DNA from: Batillaria attramentaria
Taxonomy: Eukaryota > Mollusca > Gastropoda > Batillariidae
Reading direction: 5' to 3'
NCBI GenBank assembly: GCA_018292915.2
Contig: JACVVK020000205.1
Span: 835,001 to 899,000, forward strand
DNA: 64,000 nucleotides
Position numbers and translations under genes: made by a program. Shown piece after piece: positions 52,120 to 63,725 of the stretch. Numbering within the stretch: the stretch's first letter is position 1; each line of letters begins with the position of its first letter. Under the pieces are notes generated by a model. It was not told where the DNA came from and made no database searches. It saw only the letters and a list, made by a program, of their open reading frames with translations.

Positions 52120-52590
52120 TTTCTATCTTTTTTGAAAGAAATCTCTCCCCGTCACCAACCTCACCACTTCCTCCGCCCCCCCCCCCCTCCCTCCTCGTCT
52201 CGCCTAGCCCAACACACCCGCACCATACCCCAGCTCTCTCTCTCTCTCTTTTTGTTTATATGTCCAGAATATAAGGAATTACGTGAACAGTACATCCCCT
52301 CAAAATTTTACAAAAAACCGTCACAATTTAGATTCTCTGTGATCATGGCAGACAGTAGCCAACTCTTAACCCGCAACCTATCCTTGTTTGTCTATAAAGC
52401 TATGGAACACAGGAGTAAGGTACAAGCCATAGTAAGTTAAATATGCTAAGTATGGAGGATATATACATATGATACATATCATTAGTTACGAAACCTGAAT
52501 ATATGGAGCGTGCGTGCTCATCCTACCCCCCCCCCCACCCCCAAATTTTCAGTCTTGGGCCGAAAGCCTACTGAATAAATTGATTTGTCT
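52120..52590. other. CT-rich non-coding stretch
   Basis: Pyrimidine-rich, with (CT)n and C runs. A 102-codon open frame at 52132-52440 has no recognisable domain, and its first part is low-complexity. Confidence 0.5.
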
Positions 52591-54127
52591 CTCTCTCTCT
52601 TTCTGTGAAAAACTATGTGGCCATAGTTGTCAAAGACATTCTCTGTCTGTCACACTCAGTAAAACACAGTAGCTAATTTTTGTCATGAACTATGCATCTG
52701 AGAGTATAACTCGGGAAACTTTCTCTCTGAAAGTCTCCCTGATACAATTCCGTTAGTTCCCTCTCTGGTAGTATAACTCACGAAATGTTCTCACGTCTCT
52801 CAAAGTCTCCCTGATGCAATTTCGTTAGTTGTCAACTCTCTCTCTCTCTCTCTCTCTGATATAAATCCATTAGTTGTCAAAGAAAATATCCCTCTCCCCC
52901 TCTCTCTGAATAATTATATGGCTTTACTCGTCAAAGAAATTCTGTCTGTTTCATAGAGTAACACAGTTGCGAATTTTGTCATGAACTAAGCATCTGATAA
53001 TACAACTCAGGAAACTTTCTCTCTGAAAGTCTCCCTGATACAATTCCGTTGGTTGTGAAATCCCCCTCCATTCTGTCTCTCACTTTCTGGTAGTATCACT
53101 CACGAAACATTCTCTCTCAAAGTCTCCCTGATGCAATTCCGTTAGTTGTCAAACCCCCCTCTCTCTCTCTCTTTGATACAATTCCGTTAGTTGCCAAAGA
53201 AACTCTCTCTCTCTCTCTCTCTCTGGATAACTATATGGCTTTAGTCGAGTGTTTCCAGCTTGTGCAGAGTGAGTTTTACGGGCATAAAGCCACGCAAAGC
53301 TTGTGCAGAATAAAACCCTGACTAACTAATTAACTGGCTTCAATTGTTAAAGAAATTCGTTCTGTCTGTCACATTGAGTAAAACACAGTAGCGAATTTTT
53401 GTCATGAACAATGTATCTGATAATATAACTCAGGAAACTTGCTCTCTCAAAGTCTCCCAGATACATTTCCGCTAGTTTTCAAATGCCCCCCCCCCCCCCC
53501 CCGTCTCTCTGTGTGATACTATTCCAGTAGTTGTCAAAGGAAATCTCTCTCTCTCTCTCTCTCTGACTTGGTAAACCACAGCATTTTGTTGGAGAAATTA
53601 TCTATATACATGTACATCCCTGATCCTAAGACAATCTCCTTATTTTGTTCATATCTTCAAGGTAGAAGGCAGAAAGTCTACCACAATGGTGCGTTTTCTG
53701 AGGAAGGTGTTGTAAGCTCGGTATGCCCCAGAGGCTCTATCCTTGGCCCAGTTTTCTTTTGTTTATTCATCAATGATATGCCCCTCTCCATCTCAAACTC
53801 TAATGTAAGCTGTGATATGTTTGCTGACGACTCCACGCGCCATGCGTCGGATATGGATGAGTCCAAAGTAAACGAAGTATTGCAGCATAGCCTCATTGAA
53901 GTCTCCCAGTGGTGTAAAAGTCAACCACATGGCAATCAATACCTAAAAAAACCAAAAAAAAACCCTAAAGCATGCTAATGACAACGTGCCAAAATCAACA
54001 ACGCAAACTATCTCCTCTGCGGTTGTCAGTTGGATCGGAGTCCATCGAGCAAGTCTCAAACCACCGTCTACTATGTGTCATAATTGACGACCAACTCTCC
54101 CTGATGCAATTCCGTTAGTTGTCAAAG

Positions 54128-54164
<37 letters not shown>

Positions 54165-54660
54165 ATGATTATACATGTACGTCTCGCATGGTTAAAAAAA
54201 AAAATCTCTCAATCTGTTTCACTCAGTAAAACACAGTCACGAACAGTATCGTAAACTATGTATCTGGTAATATATAGCTCACGAAACTTTCTCTTCCAAA
54301 GTCTTGCCGATACAACCCCCCCCCCCCCGCCCTCTCTCTCACTCGCTGCATGATTATACGTCTTTAGTAGTGAACGAAATTCTCTCAATCTGTCTCACTC
54401 AGTATAAAATAGCCGGGAACTGTGTTGTGAACTTTGTATCTGGTATTATGACTCAAAACTTTCTCTCTCTTCCAATGTCTCCCCAAGACAATTACATCTT
54501 CCCCCCCCCCACTCTCTCTCTCTCTCTCTCTGTGCGATACGATTCCGTGAGTTGTCAAAAGAAATCTCCCTCTCCCTTTGAATAATTATATGGTTTTACT
54601 CGTCAAAAATTATTCTGTCTGTTTCGCTGAGCAAAAAACATGGTCAAGATGCTCAAGCCC
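52590..54660. repeat. Satellite-like degenerate array with (CT)n blocks
   Basis: AGTAAAACACAGTAGC, TTTTGTCATGAACTATG, AACTCxxGAAACTTTCTCTC, AAGTCTCCCTGATACAATT and CCGTTAGTTGTCAAA recur in this order at about 52660, 52965, 53378 and 54225, with partial copies at 52770, 53090 and 54403. The unit is about 300 bp, variable because of (CT)n blocks. The array is broken by RT relics and resumes at 57130-57260. Confidence 0.82.
53566..54104 (+). pseudogene. Reverse-transcriptase relic of a non-LTR retrotransposon
   Basis: The frame at 53568-53978 reads SYLQGRRQKVYHNGAFSEEG, then PRGSILGPVFFCLFINDMPL, then MFADDSTRHA: the RT palm blocks of a LINE ORF2 (PQGSxLGPxLF and F/YADDT). The catalytic pair is kept as ADDS. 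After a frame break, 54025-54102 gives SIEQVSNHRLLCVIIDDQLS, the usual post-palm segment. Jockey/I/CR1-like by motif, but too short to place. It lies inside the satellite-like array. Confidence 0.85.
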
Positions 54661-54689
54661 CCCCCCCCCCCCCCGGCTCAGTGAAAGAA

Positions 54690-55400
54690 TTCATTAAAGA
54701 GTCCTTTTATAAGCAGAGCGGAAGGCCGAGTCAGTACTTGCTGAGCGGACAGATAAAGGAAGAGAATTCCAAATAGTCGGTGCTGCAGAAAAGAAAGACC
54801 TTTCTCCAAAGGTTTTAGTGAAGACACGTGGTTTGCAGAGTGTGAGAGTGGATGAGCGAAGTGTTCTTGTTGGTACGTAGACTAACTCAGAGAGATAAGA
54901 AGGTCCTGACTGACTAATGACACGGTAGCACATGCAAGCAATCTTAATGCGAGCCCCTGGGGAGCCAGTGCAAAGTGCGGAGGTGTGGGGTGATGTGATC
55001 TCTTCGCGAAACTCTCAGAACTAGGCGTGCCGCATTGTTTTGTAACCTTTGGAGTCACTGTAAGAGATCCTTCGGGCTGTTTACAAGGAGACCATTACAG
55101 TAATCCAAGCGTGAAAGCACAAAAGCTGACACAAGAGTCTTTGTAGCCTAAACTGAGAGGAAATGACGAATAGAGCTAATACGACTGAGCTCAAAGTTCA
55201 CAGTAGGGATGATGTTCACTACATGGGCATGCATAGTCAAGTGTGAGTCAAGAACAACACCAAGATTCTTAGCTGATTTGGCAAATGGAACAGTAGCATC
55301 ACTGACAACAAGAGTATCAGGTAATGGACCAGCGGACTTAGCTAAGGCATATAACTGATATCCATAGCCAAAAGCTGTTTATTAATGCACACATAACCTC
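54690..55400 (-). pseudogene. C-terminal ORF2 relic of a CR1/L2-type LINE
   Basis: Minus strand, with several frame changes and stops: AKNLGVVLDSHLTMHAHV, TKTLVSAFVLSRLDYCNGLL, LQRLQNNAARLVLR, HITPHLRTLHWLP, PSYLSELVYVPTRTLRSS and TIWNSLPLSVRSA.STDSAF. These are the well-known thumb and tail blocks of CR1/L2 reverse transcriptases (DYCN..L, QN.AAR, LHWLP, WNSLP). Broken and inactive. Confidence 0.88.
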
Positions 55401-55747
55401 TCATGTTAATTATGCCTCCACTGTTTGGGATGGGTGTTTTGGTTTTGTTTTGTTTGTTTTGTTTTGTTGTTTTTGGTCGTTAGTGTTAGTTACATGATAT
55501 GTTCTTAAAAGAGTCTAGCACAGCCCAGAACAGACCCCCCTCCCCTCCTCCCACGACCATTGTGAGTACACATAGAGCTCCCCCACCTCCCCGTCACTCT
55601 GCCATCGCAGTAACGTCACACTTTATGCCTTTCCTTCGCAAGTCCGCTTATAGACAGATTCAAGAGTCACCATTTTCAGCAGTGTGGGAATCACGGGGAA
55701 GCCGTTGTATGCACGTCATTCGTGACGAATTGCATACCGGTGTGGGC

Positions 55748-55903
55748 ATGGCGCCACCATCTTGTTGATACAAACATCTAAACTTACGAAAAACAGGGCT
55801 GCAAAACTGGCAAAGCACGTGGGTTTGAAAGATGTCGGTTTGCCAGTTATGCTGCTTTTCGTAAGTTTAGATGTTAGTATCAACAAGATGGCGGCACGAT
55901 CAT
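55748..55903. mobile_element. Foldback / MITE-like hairpin of about 155 bp
   Basis: CATCTTGTTGATACAAACAT and CTAAACTTACGAAAAACAG on the left are matched by the complement on the right (CTGCTTTTCGTAAGTTTAG, ATGTTAGTATCAACAAGATG). The arms are about 45 bp. The loop has a second short pair, AACTGGCAAA / TTTGCCAGTT. No coding part. Confidence 0.88.
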
Positions 55904-57130
55904 TACGTAATAGGGGTAATCATCGAATTTTGTTCAATATCCCGGGGAGTTGTGCAGAAAGTGAAGATTAGAGTGTAGCAAGATATGTAGATTTGGACAG
56001 CGGTTTTCCTGATACCATCGGACATGCAGAAGAGTTGGAAGAAAATAACTTTGATGATGGGAACGAGAAGGTGATCAATCAACGCTAATCGAGTGCCAGT
56101 GGGAGGTGGCAGATGTGTTCTGTGTGGGGAGGCCAGGAAAGTCGGAGAGGAGTGAGTAGAGGCAGTACTGGGAGGCAACAGAGTGAAACTAGAGGGAGTG
56201 CTGCGTTAGATCTGAATCTCACGGCTGTTTGGATAAACATATACACAGACAGTAACCAGTCTACGAAGGTGAGAATGGTCCTGCTGTGTTTCCCCCTGCT
56301 GATTGCATCATGATAGACTTTTAGGATATTCTTTTCCCTGGACTTTGTCATGTTGTTGCAGAGCACTGAACAAACCTGTATGCTAGACAGAGGTGTGTGC
56401 ATTGGTGCAGCAGGAAGGGTGGAGGGGTGGGGGGCCCGAAAAGCTGGGCACACTGTGCATTTTGCTGTGTCGCATGTGCTCAGTGGTCTGTACATAGGTG
56501 TTTCAAGTATGACCTCAGGCAATATAGAGATAGATCTCATGAAAGACATCACCAGCAGTAAATGCAGTAAGCCTGCAGTACAGCTGAAGTCAGTTGCATA
56601 CCAAAGTGTTCTGTGTGTGTTTGAACAGTCTGTGAAATAACATGCAAGGTCAGTACAAATGAGGACTAAACAGAAACCATGCACAGCATCACGAAATGTT
56701 TTATCTTTTGGAACTGACTCGCAGGGTAAATCTGCACACTGGTGGATGAAATGTACATAACAAGGTTCAACTTTTACTTTCACTGCTTCAGGATGAATAT
56801 TTCCATAAAACTGGCAAATATGCTTTGAAAATCAAACATGAGGCTAGAAATAGATGAATGGTGTCCCTTTGGGATACAGTTGTCTCCCCGTTTGTTTCCA
56901 TTGATGATAGGTTTGTGCTCATTGCATTCCTGTATTCAATATCCTTTCAGATATTATACTGTTATTAATATAAAATGAGGGGTATGTGTACAGTAAACCT
57001 AAGACTGATTGTACCCACAAACTGTCATTTTTTTCAAATAGTTCTGCAAAGGAAAGGGTTATTTGTTCCACCTGAGCATTACTACAGGCTCTTGATTTTG
57101 CTTAGTAATTGTTGTGTTAATAAATCCGCT
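55904..57130. other. Unassigned insertion inside the satellite-like array
   Basis: Open frames exist on both strands (minus 56085-56783, 232 codons; plus 56350-56640, 96 codons), but I see no domain, signal or splice logic. The sequence is not low-complexity. It could be the remains of a transposon or a lineage-specific exon; I cannot decide. Confidence 0.35.
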
Positions 57131-57260
57131 CTGGAAAAACAAAAATCTCTTTCCGTCTCTCTCTGACCACCCATATGGCTTTAGGTGTCAAAGAAATTCT
57201 CTGAGTAAAGCACGGTCGAAAACTATGTATCTGATTGTATAACTAAAAAAAATCCAACAA
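57130..57260. repeat. Satellite-like array resumes
   Basis: TCTCTCTCTGACCACCCATATGGCTTTAG, GTCAAAGAAATTCTCTGAGTAAAGCAC and AACTATGTATCTGATTGTATAACT match the 52.6-54.6 kb unit. The array was therefore split by a block of about 2.5 kb. Confidence 0.75.
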
Positions 57261-58265
57261 TAAAAAATCAAAACATACAACAACAACAACAAAACACATT
57301 ACTGTGGAATTTGACATGGACTGAAATCAGTATGTGTACTTTCATCATATTAAGTCACCAGAAAGTGTCTTTGCTTCAGGTGGCGTGGGGGGGGGGGGGA
57401 GTGGGAAGACAGCATAACTTTCAAGCATATGCCAGTGTTACGAGCGTGGCTGTGCCTCTTGTTTATATTTTGTTTGTATGCTGTAGGATAACAGCTGTAA
57501 TGCTTTTTTTGTAGCTTTGGTGAGATAGAGAAGTCGCTTTGTTTAGTTTATATTCTTTTATAGTAATGTAAATCTGTTTCCCGTGATCCAGAAGTTTCTT
57601 TTGTTATCACGAGTATTCGAGAAGTGGTGACCTTGTTTTGGCTGCCCCCTTTTACCCTCGGGCGACGGTATGCACTTCGGGCCTAGGGCTCAGTCGCTCG
57701 GAAATCTCGTGCAAATCGCTTTGTTCTGACCTGTTTACGATTAGAAGGTGTTATATAACGCGCCTAGGTTCGGCGGGCAGGTACTTGATTATTCTGGATT
57801 CTTCTTTAGTTTTAAAATAGCAATAATGTGATTCACGCTTTGATTTTGATTGGTTCTGTTATAAGAGTGGTCCAGAATGTACTAGAATGCCGTTACTGTA
57901 TATAAGGCCCGGAGATGTGTGTGTGTGTGTGTGTGTGTGCACGAGAGAAGCTTGTAATTGCGAAGCTTGAAAGTGCTGTGTAACACCAGAGGTTATTCCG
58001 AAAATGTATTCTTAGCAACATTCAATGCAGATAAAGCAAATGTTCTACTGGTTGTCTTATTTCCCTTTCATCCCTATTCCTGTGACCTTGACCCCTCAGG
58101 CCAAGGTTACCCACATTATGCACATGGAAGTATTTCATACACACTGCATGTGTCGTAAGCATCCTATTATGGCACGCAAATAACAAATCCCACACCCTTA
58201 GACCGCGAAAACAGTAATGTCCCACCACCAGACAACCAAAACAAAACCCCCAACAATTCAGCGGC
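57261..58265. other. Non-coding stretch
   Basis: No gene is recognised. A G run near 57387 and (TG)n at 57918-57939. TGTGACCTTGACCCCTCAGG at about 58080 has the look of a dispersed repeat but recurs nowhere else here. Confidence 0.5.
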
Positions 58266-58418
58266 TGGGTGTTTGGGAGTTTTCCGCCATATATGGGTGA
58301 TATCAAAGATGGGGCGATGAGAAAAAGGCAAGCACAAAATATGGTCGAAGCCGGGGTTCAAACTCACGACCCGAGCATTGAAACCCCAACACTCTACCGT
58401 TCGGCTATCCCGTCCCCC
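58266..58418 (-). mobile_element. SINE-1, diverged variant
   Basis: Minus strand, variant subfamily head (GGCTATCCCGTCCCCC complement). The segment GTTTAACGTCCTTTTCCACC is shortened to GTTTTCCGCC. Confidence 0.8.
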
Positions 58419-59937
58419 TATTTACTGGAAATCAGACAGACGAAAACGGGGTATAGAAAGTGATTTCATGCATTGACCATTGGGTGGTGATCTTTTATTT
58501 GCAGGCTCTTAATATAATATCAATTTAAGTGTTACAGTGATTTTGTCTTAGTTCTTTACCTGCACCCCAAAACAGGAATTAACAACAGTAGCGGACTGTT
58601 TCACACTGCCTTAGAATATAGAGCAAACCTGTCTCTTTAAAATAATATTTTTGGAACGCTGGCCATTTTCTTATCACTTCGTTGTGGTGGGGTCGTTAAA
58701 TCCCAATTAACCAACCATATTATGTGAAGATCAAAATGACTTTGAAAGAGACAACTGTGCGAAAGTGGTTGTCCATTAGATATGGTGGTGTGTTATTGTG
58801 GTGACTGGATTGTAATATTGTTGCACCAGACAGCGGGGGTGGGGGGGGGGGGGTAATTGGTAGACAATGGCAATTGGATTACTTGTGGGGATAGTTTTAA
58901 GTGCTGTTGAAGGAATGTAGGAAGTGATTGTTGGGTGTCAGAAGGTGTTATGCCTGTAACAGTGGGGTGGTAGGCTTGTGATTTTTTAATGTTTCTTGCG
59001 CCTGCATGGGTGTCGTTAGTGGACTGCAGGTTTTGGTACATATATAGTGGGGTAGAACTGTCGTTACTGTATGTTGGTTGTTGGAGAGGAGTTTGGAGGG
59101 GGAGGGGGCTGGATGGCGTCTGTACCTTGAAGCCTGTAAAATGGCGTGGTGGTGTGCATGTGAGGTATGTGGGGCCGTTATGGGTTGAATAGTGTGTGCA
59201 AGTTGGTCAGTGTACAAATGTCCTACTCTGAGGGTTCAGGCTGTAGATCGGTGGGAGTGGTGAATGTGTTCTTGGGTATAAGTGGGGTACGGTACTGAAG
59301 GTTTGTTCTGTCATTTGTGATTTGAGTTAGGAGTTACCAGCTTACACAAGTTTGACTGTAGTGTTGGTGTTAACCGTGCGATTTTACATCAAATTATGCA
59401 CTTAGTTTGTATGTCTTTTAGGCGGGTTGTGTTTGTATGTGAGATAGAGTTCTGGGGAGGGAAATATAGAGGGAAAGAGTCTGTGGTGTGGAGTGGGTGG
59501 TGTTTGCGAGTTTGACTGTGGCGTGGGGTGTTGGGGGTGTGGAGGGTGGTTTGAATGCAGTAATAATGGAATGTGTGAATACCGATGAAGCTGAGACTCA
59601 TAAGGAAAACAATAATAATATATTATTTTTACAGTCAAACCTGTGTACGCTGGTCACCCAAGGGACTGAGTCAAATTGACCGGCTTAGACAGATGACCGG
59701 GTTATCCAGGATGGCATGTCAACAGCTAGTATGTAACCCAATGGGTACTTAAGTGGCGCTCAGCTATTCCCCCGCCACCCTCTCTTTTTTTCACTGACCA
59801 CAGACTTGCATTAAAAATAGAGACAGATTGAGCCCTTCACGTTTATTTAGCTCTGTGCCGGTAAGCCTCGCTTGCAGCAATCGGTTGACTGACTGAATCG
59901 TTTGCAGCATACTAAAGAGTGCGATGTAACTAAACTG
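58419..59937. other. Non-coding stretch, GT-rich in part
   Basis: 58780-59560 is rich in G and T on the plus strand, with GTGG/GTTG words and a G run at 58837. No gene is recognised. Confidence 0.5.
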
Positions 59938-59987
59938 AGGGTGGGTGGATGTTTGGGGGTTTAACGTCCTATTCCACCACATAGGGT
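59938..59987 (-). mobile_element. 5'-truncated SINE-1 with perfect target duplication
   Basis: Only the tail and last 35 bp are present. GATGTAACTAAACTG occurs at 59923-59937 and 59988-60002, identical. This is clear evidence for abortive target-primed reverse transcription. Confidence 0.92.
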
Positions 59988-60002
59988 GATGTAACTAAAC
60001 TG

Positions 60003-60940
60003 CAACAACCCATAGACAAGTGTGTGTAAGAACAGAGAGACTCAAACACAGAATTTTGATGTGAACACAGAACATTCCAACTTTACAGCATTGGGTTTAA
60101 TCGCCAGTGCGGATGACTGCTTTCTGGCTAAGTATAGTTCTCCACATAGACCATTTGGCCTTGAATGTATGTCTGTTGCAGCATATTAAAGTGTGCGATA
60201 CAAATAACCTGAAATAATCCATAGGAATATGTGTGTAATAACAGATAAACCCAAACACAGAATTTTGATGTAAACACGGAACGTCCCATCATTACATACA
60301 GCATTTGGGTTTAATCGCCGGTGCAGAAAACAGTGTTTTCTTGCTCAGTATAGTCCTCTACTGAGACCATTTGACTTTGAATGCATGTGTTTTGCAGGAT
60401 GTTAAAGTGAGGGATGCAAATAACCTGAAATAAACCATAGGCAAATGTGTGTAAGAACAGAAAAACCCAAACACAGAATATTGATGTGAAGACGGAACGT
60501 CCCAACTTTACATACAGCATTTGGGTTTAATCGCCGGTGCGGAAGGCATTGTTTTCTGGCTAAGTGTAGTTCTCCACATAGGCCATTTTGGCCTTCAGTG
60601 TATGCCTTTTGCAGCGTATTGAAGTATGCGATGCAAATAACCTGAAATAACCCATAGGCAACAGGGTGTAATAAGAGATAAACCCAAACACAGAATTTTG
60701 ATGTGAACACGGAACGTCCCAACTTTACATGCAGCATTTGGGTTTAATCGCCGGTGCAGAAAACAGTGTTTTATGGCTCAGTATAATCCTCTGCTGAGAC
60801 CATTTGACTTTAAATGCATGTGTTTTGAAGGATATTAAAGTGTGCGATGCAAATAACCCGAAATAACCCATAGGCAAATGTGTGTGACAACAGGGAAATC
60901 AAAACACAAAATTTTGATGTAAACACGGGACGTGTGTAAA
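60003..60940. repeat. Tandem repeat, unit about 215 bp, 4.3 copies
   Basis: CCCATAGxCAAxTGTGTGTAA, CAGAATTTTGATGTGAACAC, GGAACGTCCCAACTTTACA, GGGTTTAATCGCCGGTGC and TGCGATGCAAATAACCTGAAATAA recur at about 60008, 60220, 60437, 60652 and 60869. Units alternate between two types (GCGGAAGGCATTGTTTTCTGG versus GCAGAAAACAGTGTTTT), so the higher-order period may be two units. Confidence 0.92.
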
Positions 60941-61138
60941 GTGTTTAAAAGTCACACAGTCGCACAAGTGCAAAATGGGGACATTTCCAAATTTTTGCAA
61001 ACAATCAATTTTTTATACGTTTTTCAGGGCGTAGAACACGATTTTGCACTTAGTGCAATGTGGGAACGTTCCATCATACACCTCGGTTCCCTCTTTGGAG
61101 TTGAGATTTGTGTCTCAGTTCCATTATTACACAAATGA

Positions 61139-61275
61139 CACGTACACACACCACACACACACCACACACACACACACACACACACGCGCGCGCGCACGAA
61201 AACACGAACGTGAACGAAATAGGCGACCTACGGATACTGCAAGACGCACGTAAACAAGAAAGGAAGAGAAAACAT
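61139..61275. repeat. (CA)n and shared linker 2
   Basis: (CA)n/(CG)n at 61139-61196, then a segment (61197-61271) with ACGAAATAGGCGACC, CTGCAAGACGCACG and AAGAAAGGAAG, matching 39823-39898. Both sites lie next to an array of tandem units that contain TTGATGTGA..GGAAC. Confidence 0.8.
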
Positions 61276-61509
61276 CAACAGGACTTTATTCTCTTCTTTT
61301 TCACGCAATACCGCGCAAAAGAGAACACTTTTGTATGGACACAATCCGGTTACGACGAGTAAGTGAACAAATAGGCGACCAACCGAAATGATAAACCTCG
61401 CCGTTAGGGTCACCTTACCAATCGATTCCAACAAACGAACCACAAGAGTCATGACGTCATTAATGATTCTTGACGTAAGACGATTCTGCTTCACTTGGAA
61501 CTCATAAAA

Positions 61510-61682
61510 CATAGCTGGGGTGGCCGAATGGTAGAGCTTTGGACTTCTAATGCTCGGGGCGTGAGCTCCTATCCCGACTGGGGCCAGATATTTGTGCTGG
61601 CTTTTTCATCTTTGCCCCGTCTTTGATATCACCCGTGTGTGGTGGAAAAGGACGTTAAACCCCCAAACACCCACCCACCCAT
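61510..61682 (+). mobile_element. SINE-1 copy
   Basis: Plus strand, head to (ACCC)n tail. CATAAAA precedes at about 61506 and follows at about 61680, a short probable target duplication. Confidence 0.85.
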
Positions 61683-61879
61683 AAAATTAATCACAATTAA
61701 ACCCGTTAAGTTCGGTTTGGTTTGTTAGCTCGGTTTTGCTTTTACATCACGTTTATTGGCTGACCAAAACTTGCCATGATAAGAAATTAAGGGGATGAAA
61801 ACCCCAAAGAAACAAAAATACTAATCTATTATCTCATGTAAAATGAGATCGACGAATTTTGTTCAGTGCGTGTCTCCTG

Positions 61880-61880
<1 letters not shown>

Positions 61881-61926
<46 letters not shown>

Positions 61927-62023
61927 TGTGTGTGTGTGTGTGTGTGAGTGTGTGTGAGTTTGTGTATGTGTGTGTGTGTGTGTGTGTGAGTGTGTGTGGT
62001 GTGTTGTGAGTGTGTGTGTGTGT

Positions 62024-62084
<61 letters not shown>
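61881..62084. repeat. Long (TG)n microsatellite
   Basis: About 200 bp of (TG)n with GAG and TTTG interruptions, the longest microsatellite in the window. Confidence 0.97.
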
Positions 62085-62088
<4 letters not shown>

Positions 62089-62184
62089 TCAAAAGCAAAT
62101 TCTTCAAACGTAAGATATTACATGGTATCACACACATACACGAGTCAAGCACAACAGGAAAAAAGTACACAAATAACTCTTAAA

Positions 62185-62405
62185 CGCCCATGGATAAACC
62201 GTATTTTTACTTGAAATTTTGAGATCGCTAGAAGCTGCTGCAAGCCATTGTTATGCAATAATTATGCAGTGGTCTCGCGCCTAGCAGGAAGGCCCACATC
62301 TTGCGTAATAGTGGCTTGAAGTGGCTGCTACCTGTCTGCAGTTTTTTTTTTTTAACCAGTCCTATCATACTGCAGACAGACGGTGATCAGGCTCGGGCTC
62401 ATAAG
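62185..62405 (-). repeat. MITE-like repeat, full copy
   Basis: Read on the minus strand, this matches the uninterrupted parts of 17807-18240: CCCGAGCCTGATCACC, GGACTGGTTAAAAA, GCAGCCACTTCAAGCCACTA, GACCACTGCA and CATGGGCG.TTAAGAG. The two GCCACT blocks are inverted to each other. About 220 bp. Confidence 0.75.
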
Positions 62406-62689
62406 ACTCAAGCAATCACAATTAAGGAGTAAAAAGCATACTAGTCCAATTTGTTGTTCTTGAATTTAGTTAGTGACACTCTATGCTCTATAGGCACGCG
62501 AAACGGTTCTGGTATGTAGGAACTCAAGCAACGTCTCACCTGCTGTCACACAGAGGATTTGAAAAACATGTGATGAACTGTTAAGCACTGAGGTGGATAA
62601 GGCCATTTCAAAGATTTTTTTTCCAAAGCAAATATACTCGTTCTATGTGTACATGTACATGTAATTGTAACTGTGAATATGTACCAACT

Positions 62690-63720
62690 ACAGAAAAAAA
62701 CCCACACCAAAATAATGAAACAAAAACAAATTTCTATATGGATGAAACTGCTCCTCTAAACAAACAGAAAGAAACCGTTAAAAACACACGAACCACAACC
62801 ACCCCAAGACAAAAACAAAAAGGCAAAACCAGAAACAACACTGTGTACACTAAAAGACCCCCCCCAAAAAAAAAAAAACAAAAAAACAAAAAACAAAAAC
62901 AAAAACAAAAAAAAACAACCAAAAAAACCAACAACAACAACAAACAAACAAAACCCAAAACCACCACCACCACCCCCCCCCCCAAAAAAAAAACAAACCA
63001 AAACAACAACAACCAAAAACACCAACAAACAACATAACACCAACAAACAACATTAACAACAACACCAACAAGCAACAACAACAACAACAACAACAAAAAC
63101 ACAAAAAAAACAAAACAAAAACCATACACATAAGAACAAAACAAACAACACAATATTATACAAAAAACATCAATACCAAAAAAAAACAAACCCAAAAAAC
63201 CAAAAACAACAACAACAAAAAGCAACAACACCCCCAAAACAACAACAACAACAACAAACCAAAACAAAAAAAAACAACAACAACAAAACAAAAGTAACCA
63301 AAAAAGACCACCCCCCAAAAAAAAAAAACAGCAACAAAAAAAAGAAAAGAAAAAAAAAGCCCAAACACCCCCCCCCAAAAAAAAACCAACAACAACAACA
63401 AAACAAAAACAACAACAACAACAACGAAAAAACAAAACAAAACAACAAAACACAACAACAACAACAACAACAAAACCCGGAAAAACAATCAAACAAACAG
63501 GAAAACAAAACAAACAAACAAACAAACAAAATACAACAACAAAAACCCACAACAAAACAAAAACAACAACAAAAAAAAACCAAACAAGAACAACGACAAC
63601 AACTAAACAACACAAAAAAACAGACTAAGGAAAAAATCAACTAACAAAACAAAACAATACAAATGGACACCGAAGAAAACGCACTCCTTAGCAAATAAAC
63701 TAAGAAATAAACAAAAAGCA
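62690..63720. repeat. 1-kb tract of almost only A and C
   Basis: More than 1 kb of plus strand built from CAA, CAAAA, CCAAA and C runs with very few G or T. The long open frames here (for example minus 62734-63615) are Phe/Val/Cys-only and not genes. Confidence 0.95.
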
Positions 63721-63725
63721 AACCG

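Noticed and set aside
56085..56783. 232-codon minus-strand frame
   Set aside because: No recognisable domain, and a competing frame exists on the other strand. It sits in an insertion inside repeats. Kept only as an unassigned region.
62734..63615. Long open frames in A/C-rich tracts (also 2603-3036)
   Set aside because: The products contain almost only Phe, Val, Cys, Leu, Gly or Trp and reflect base composition.
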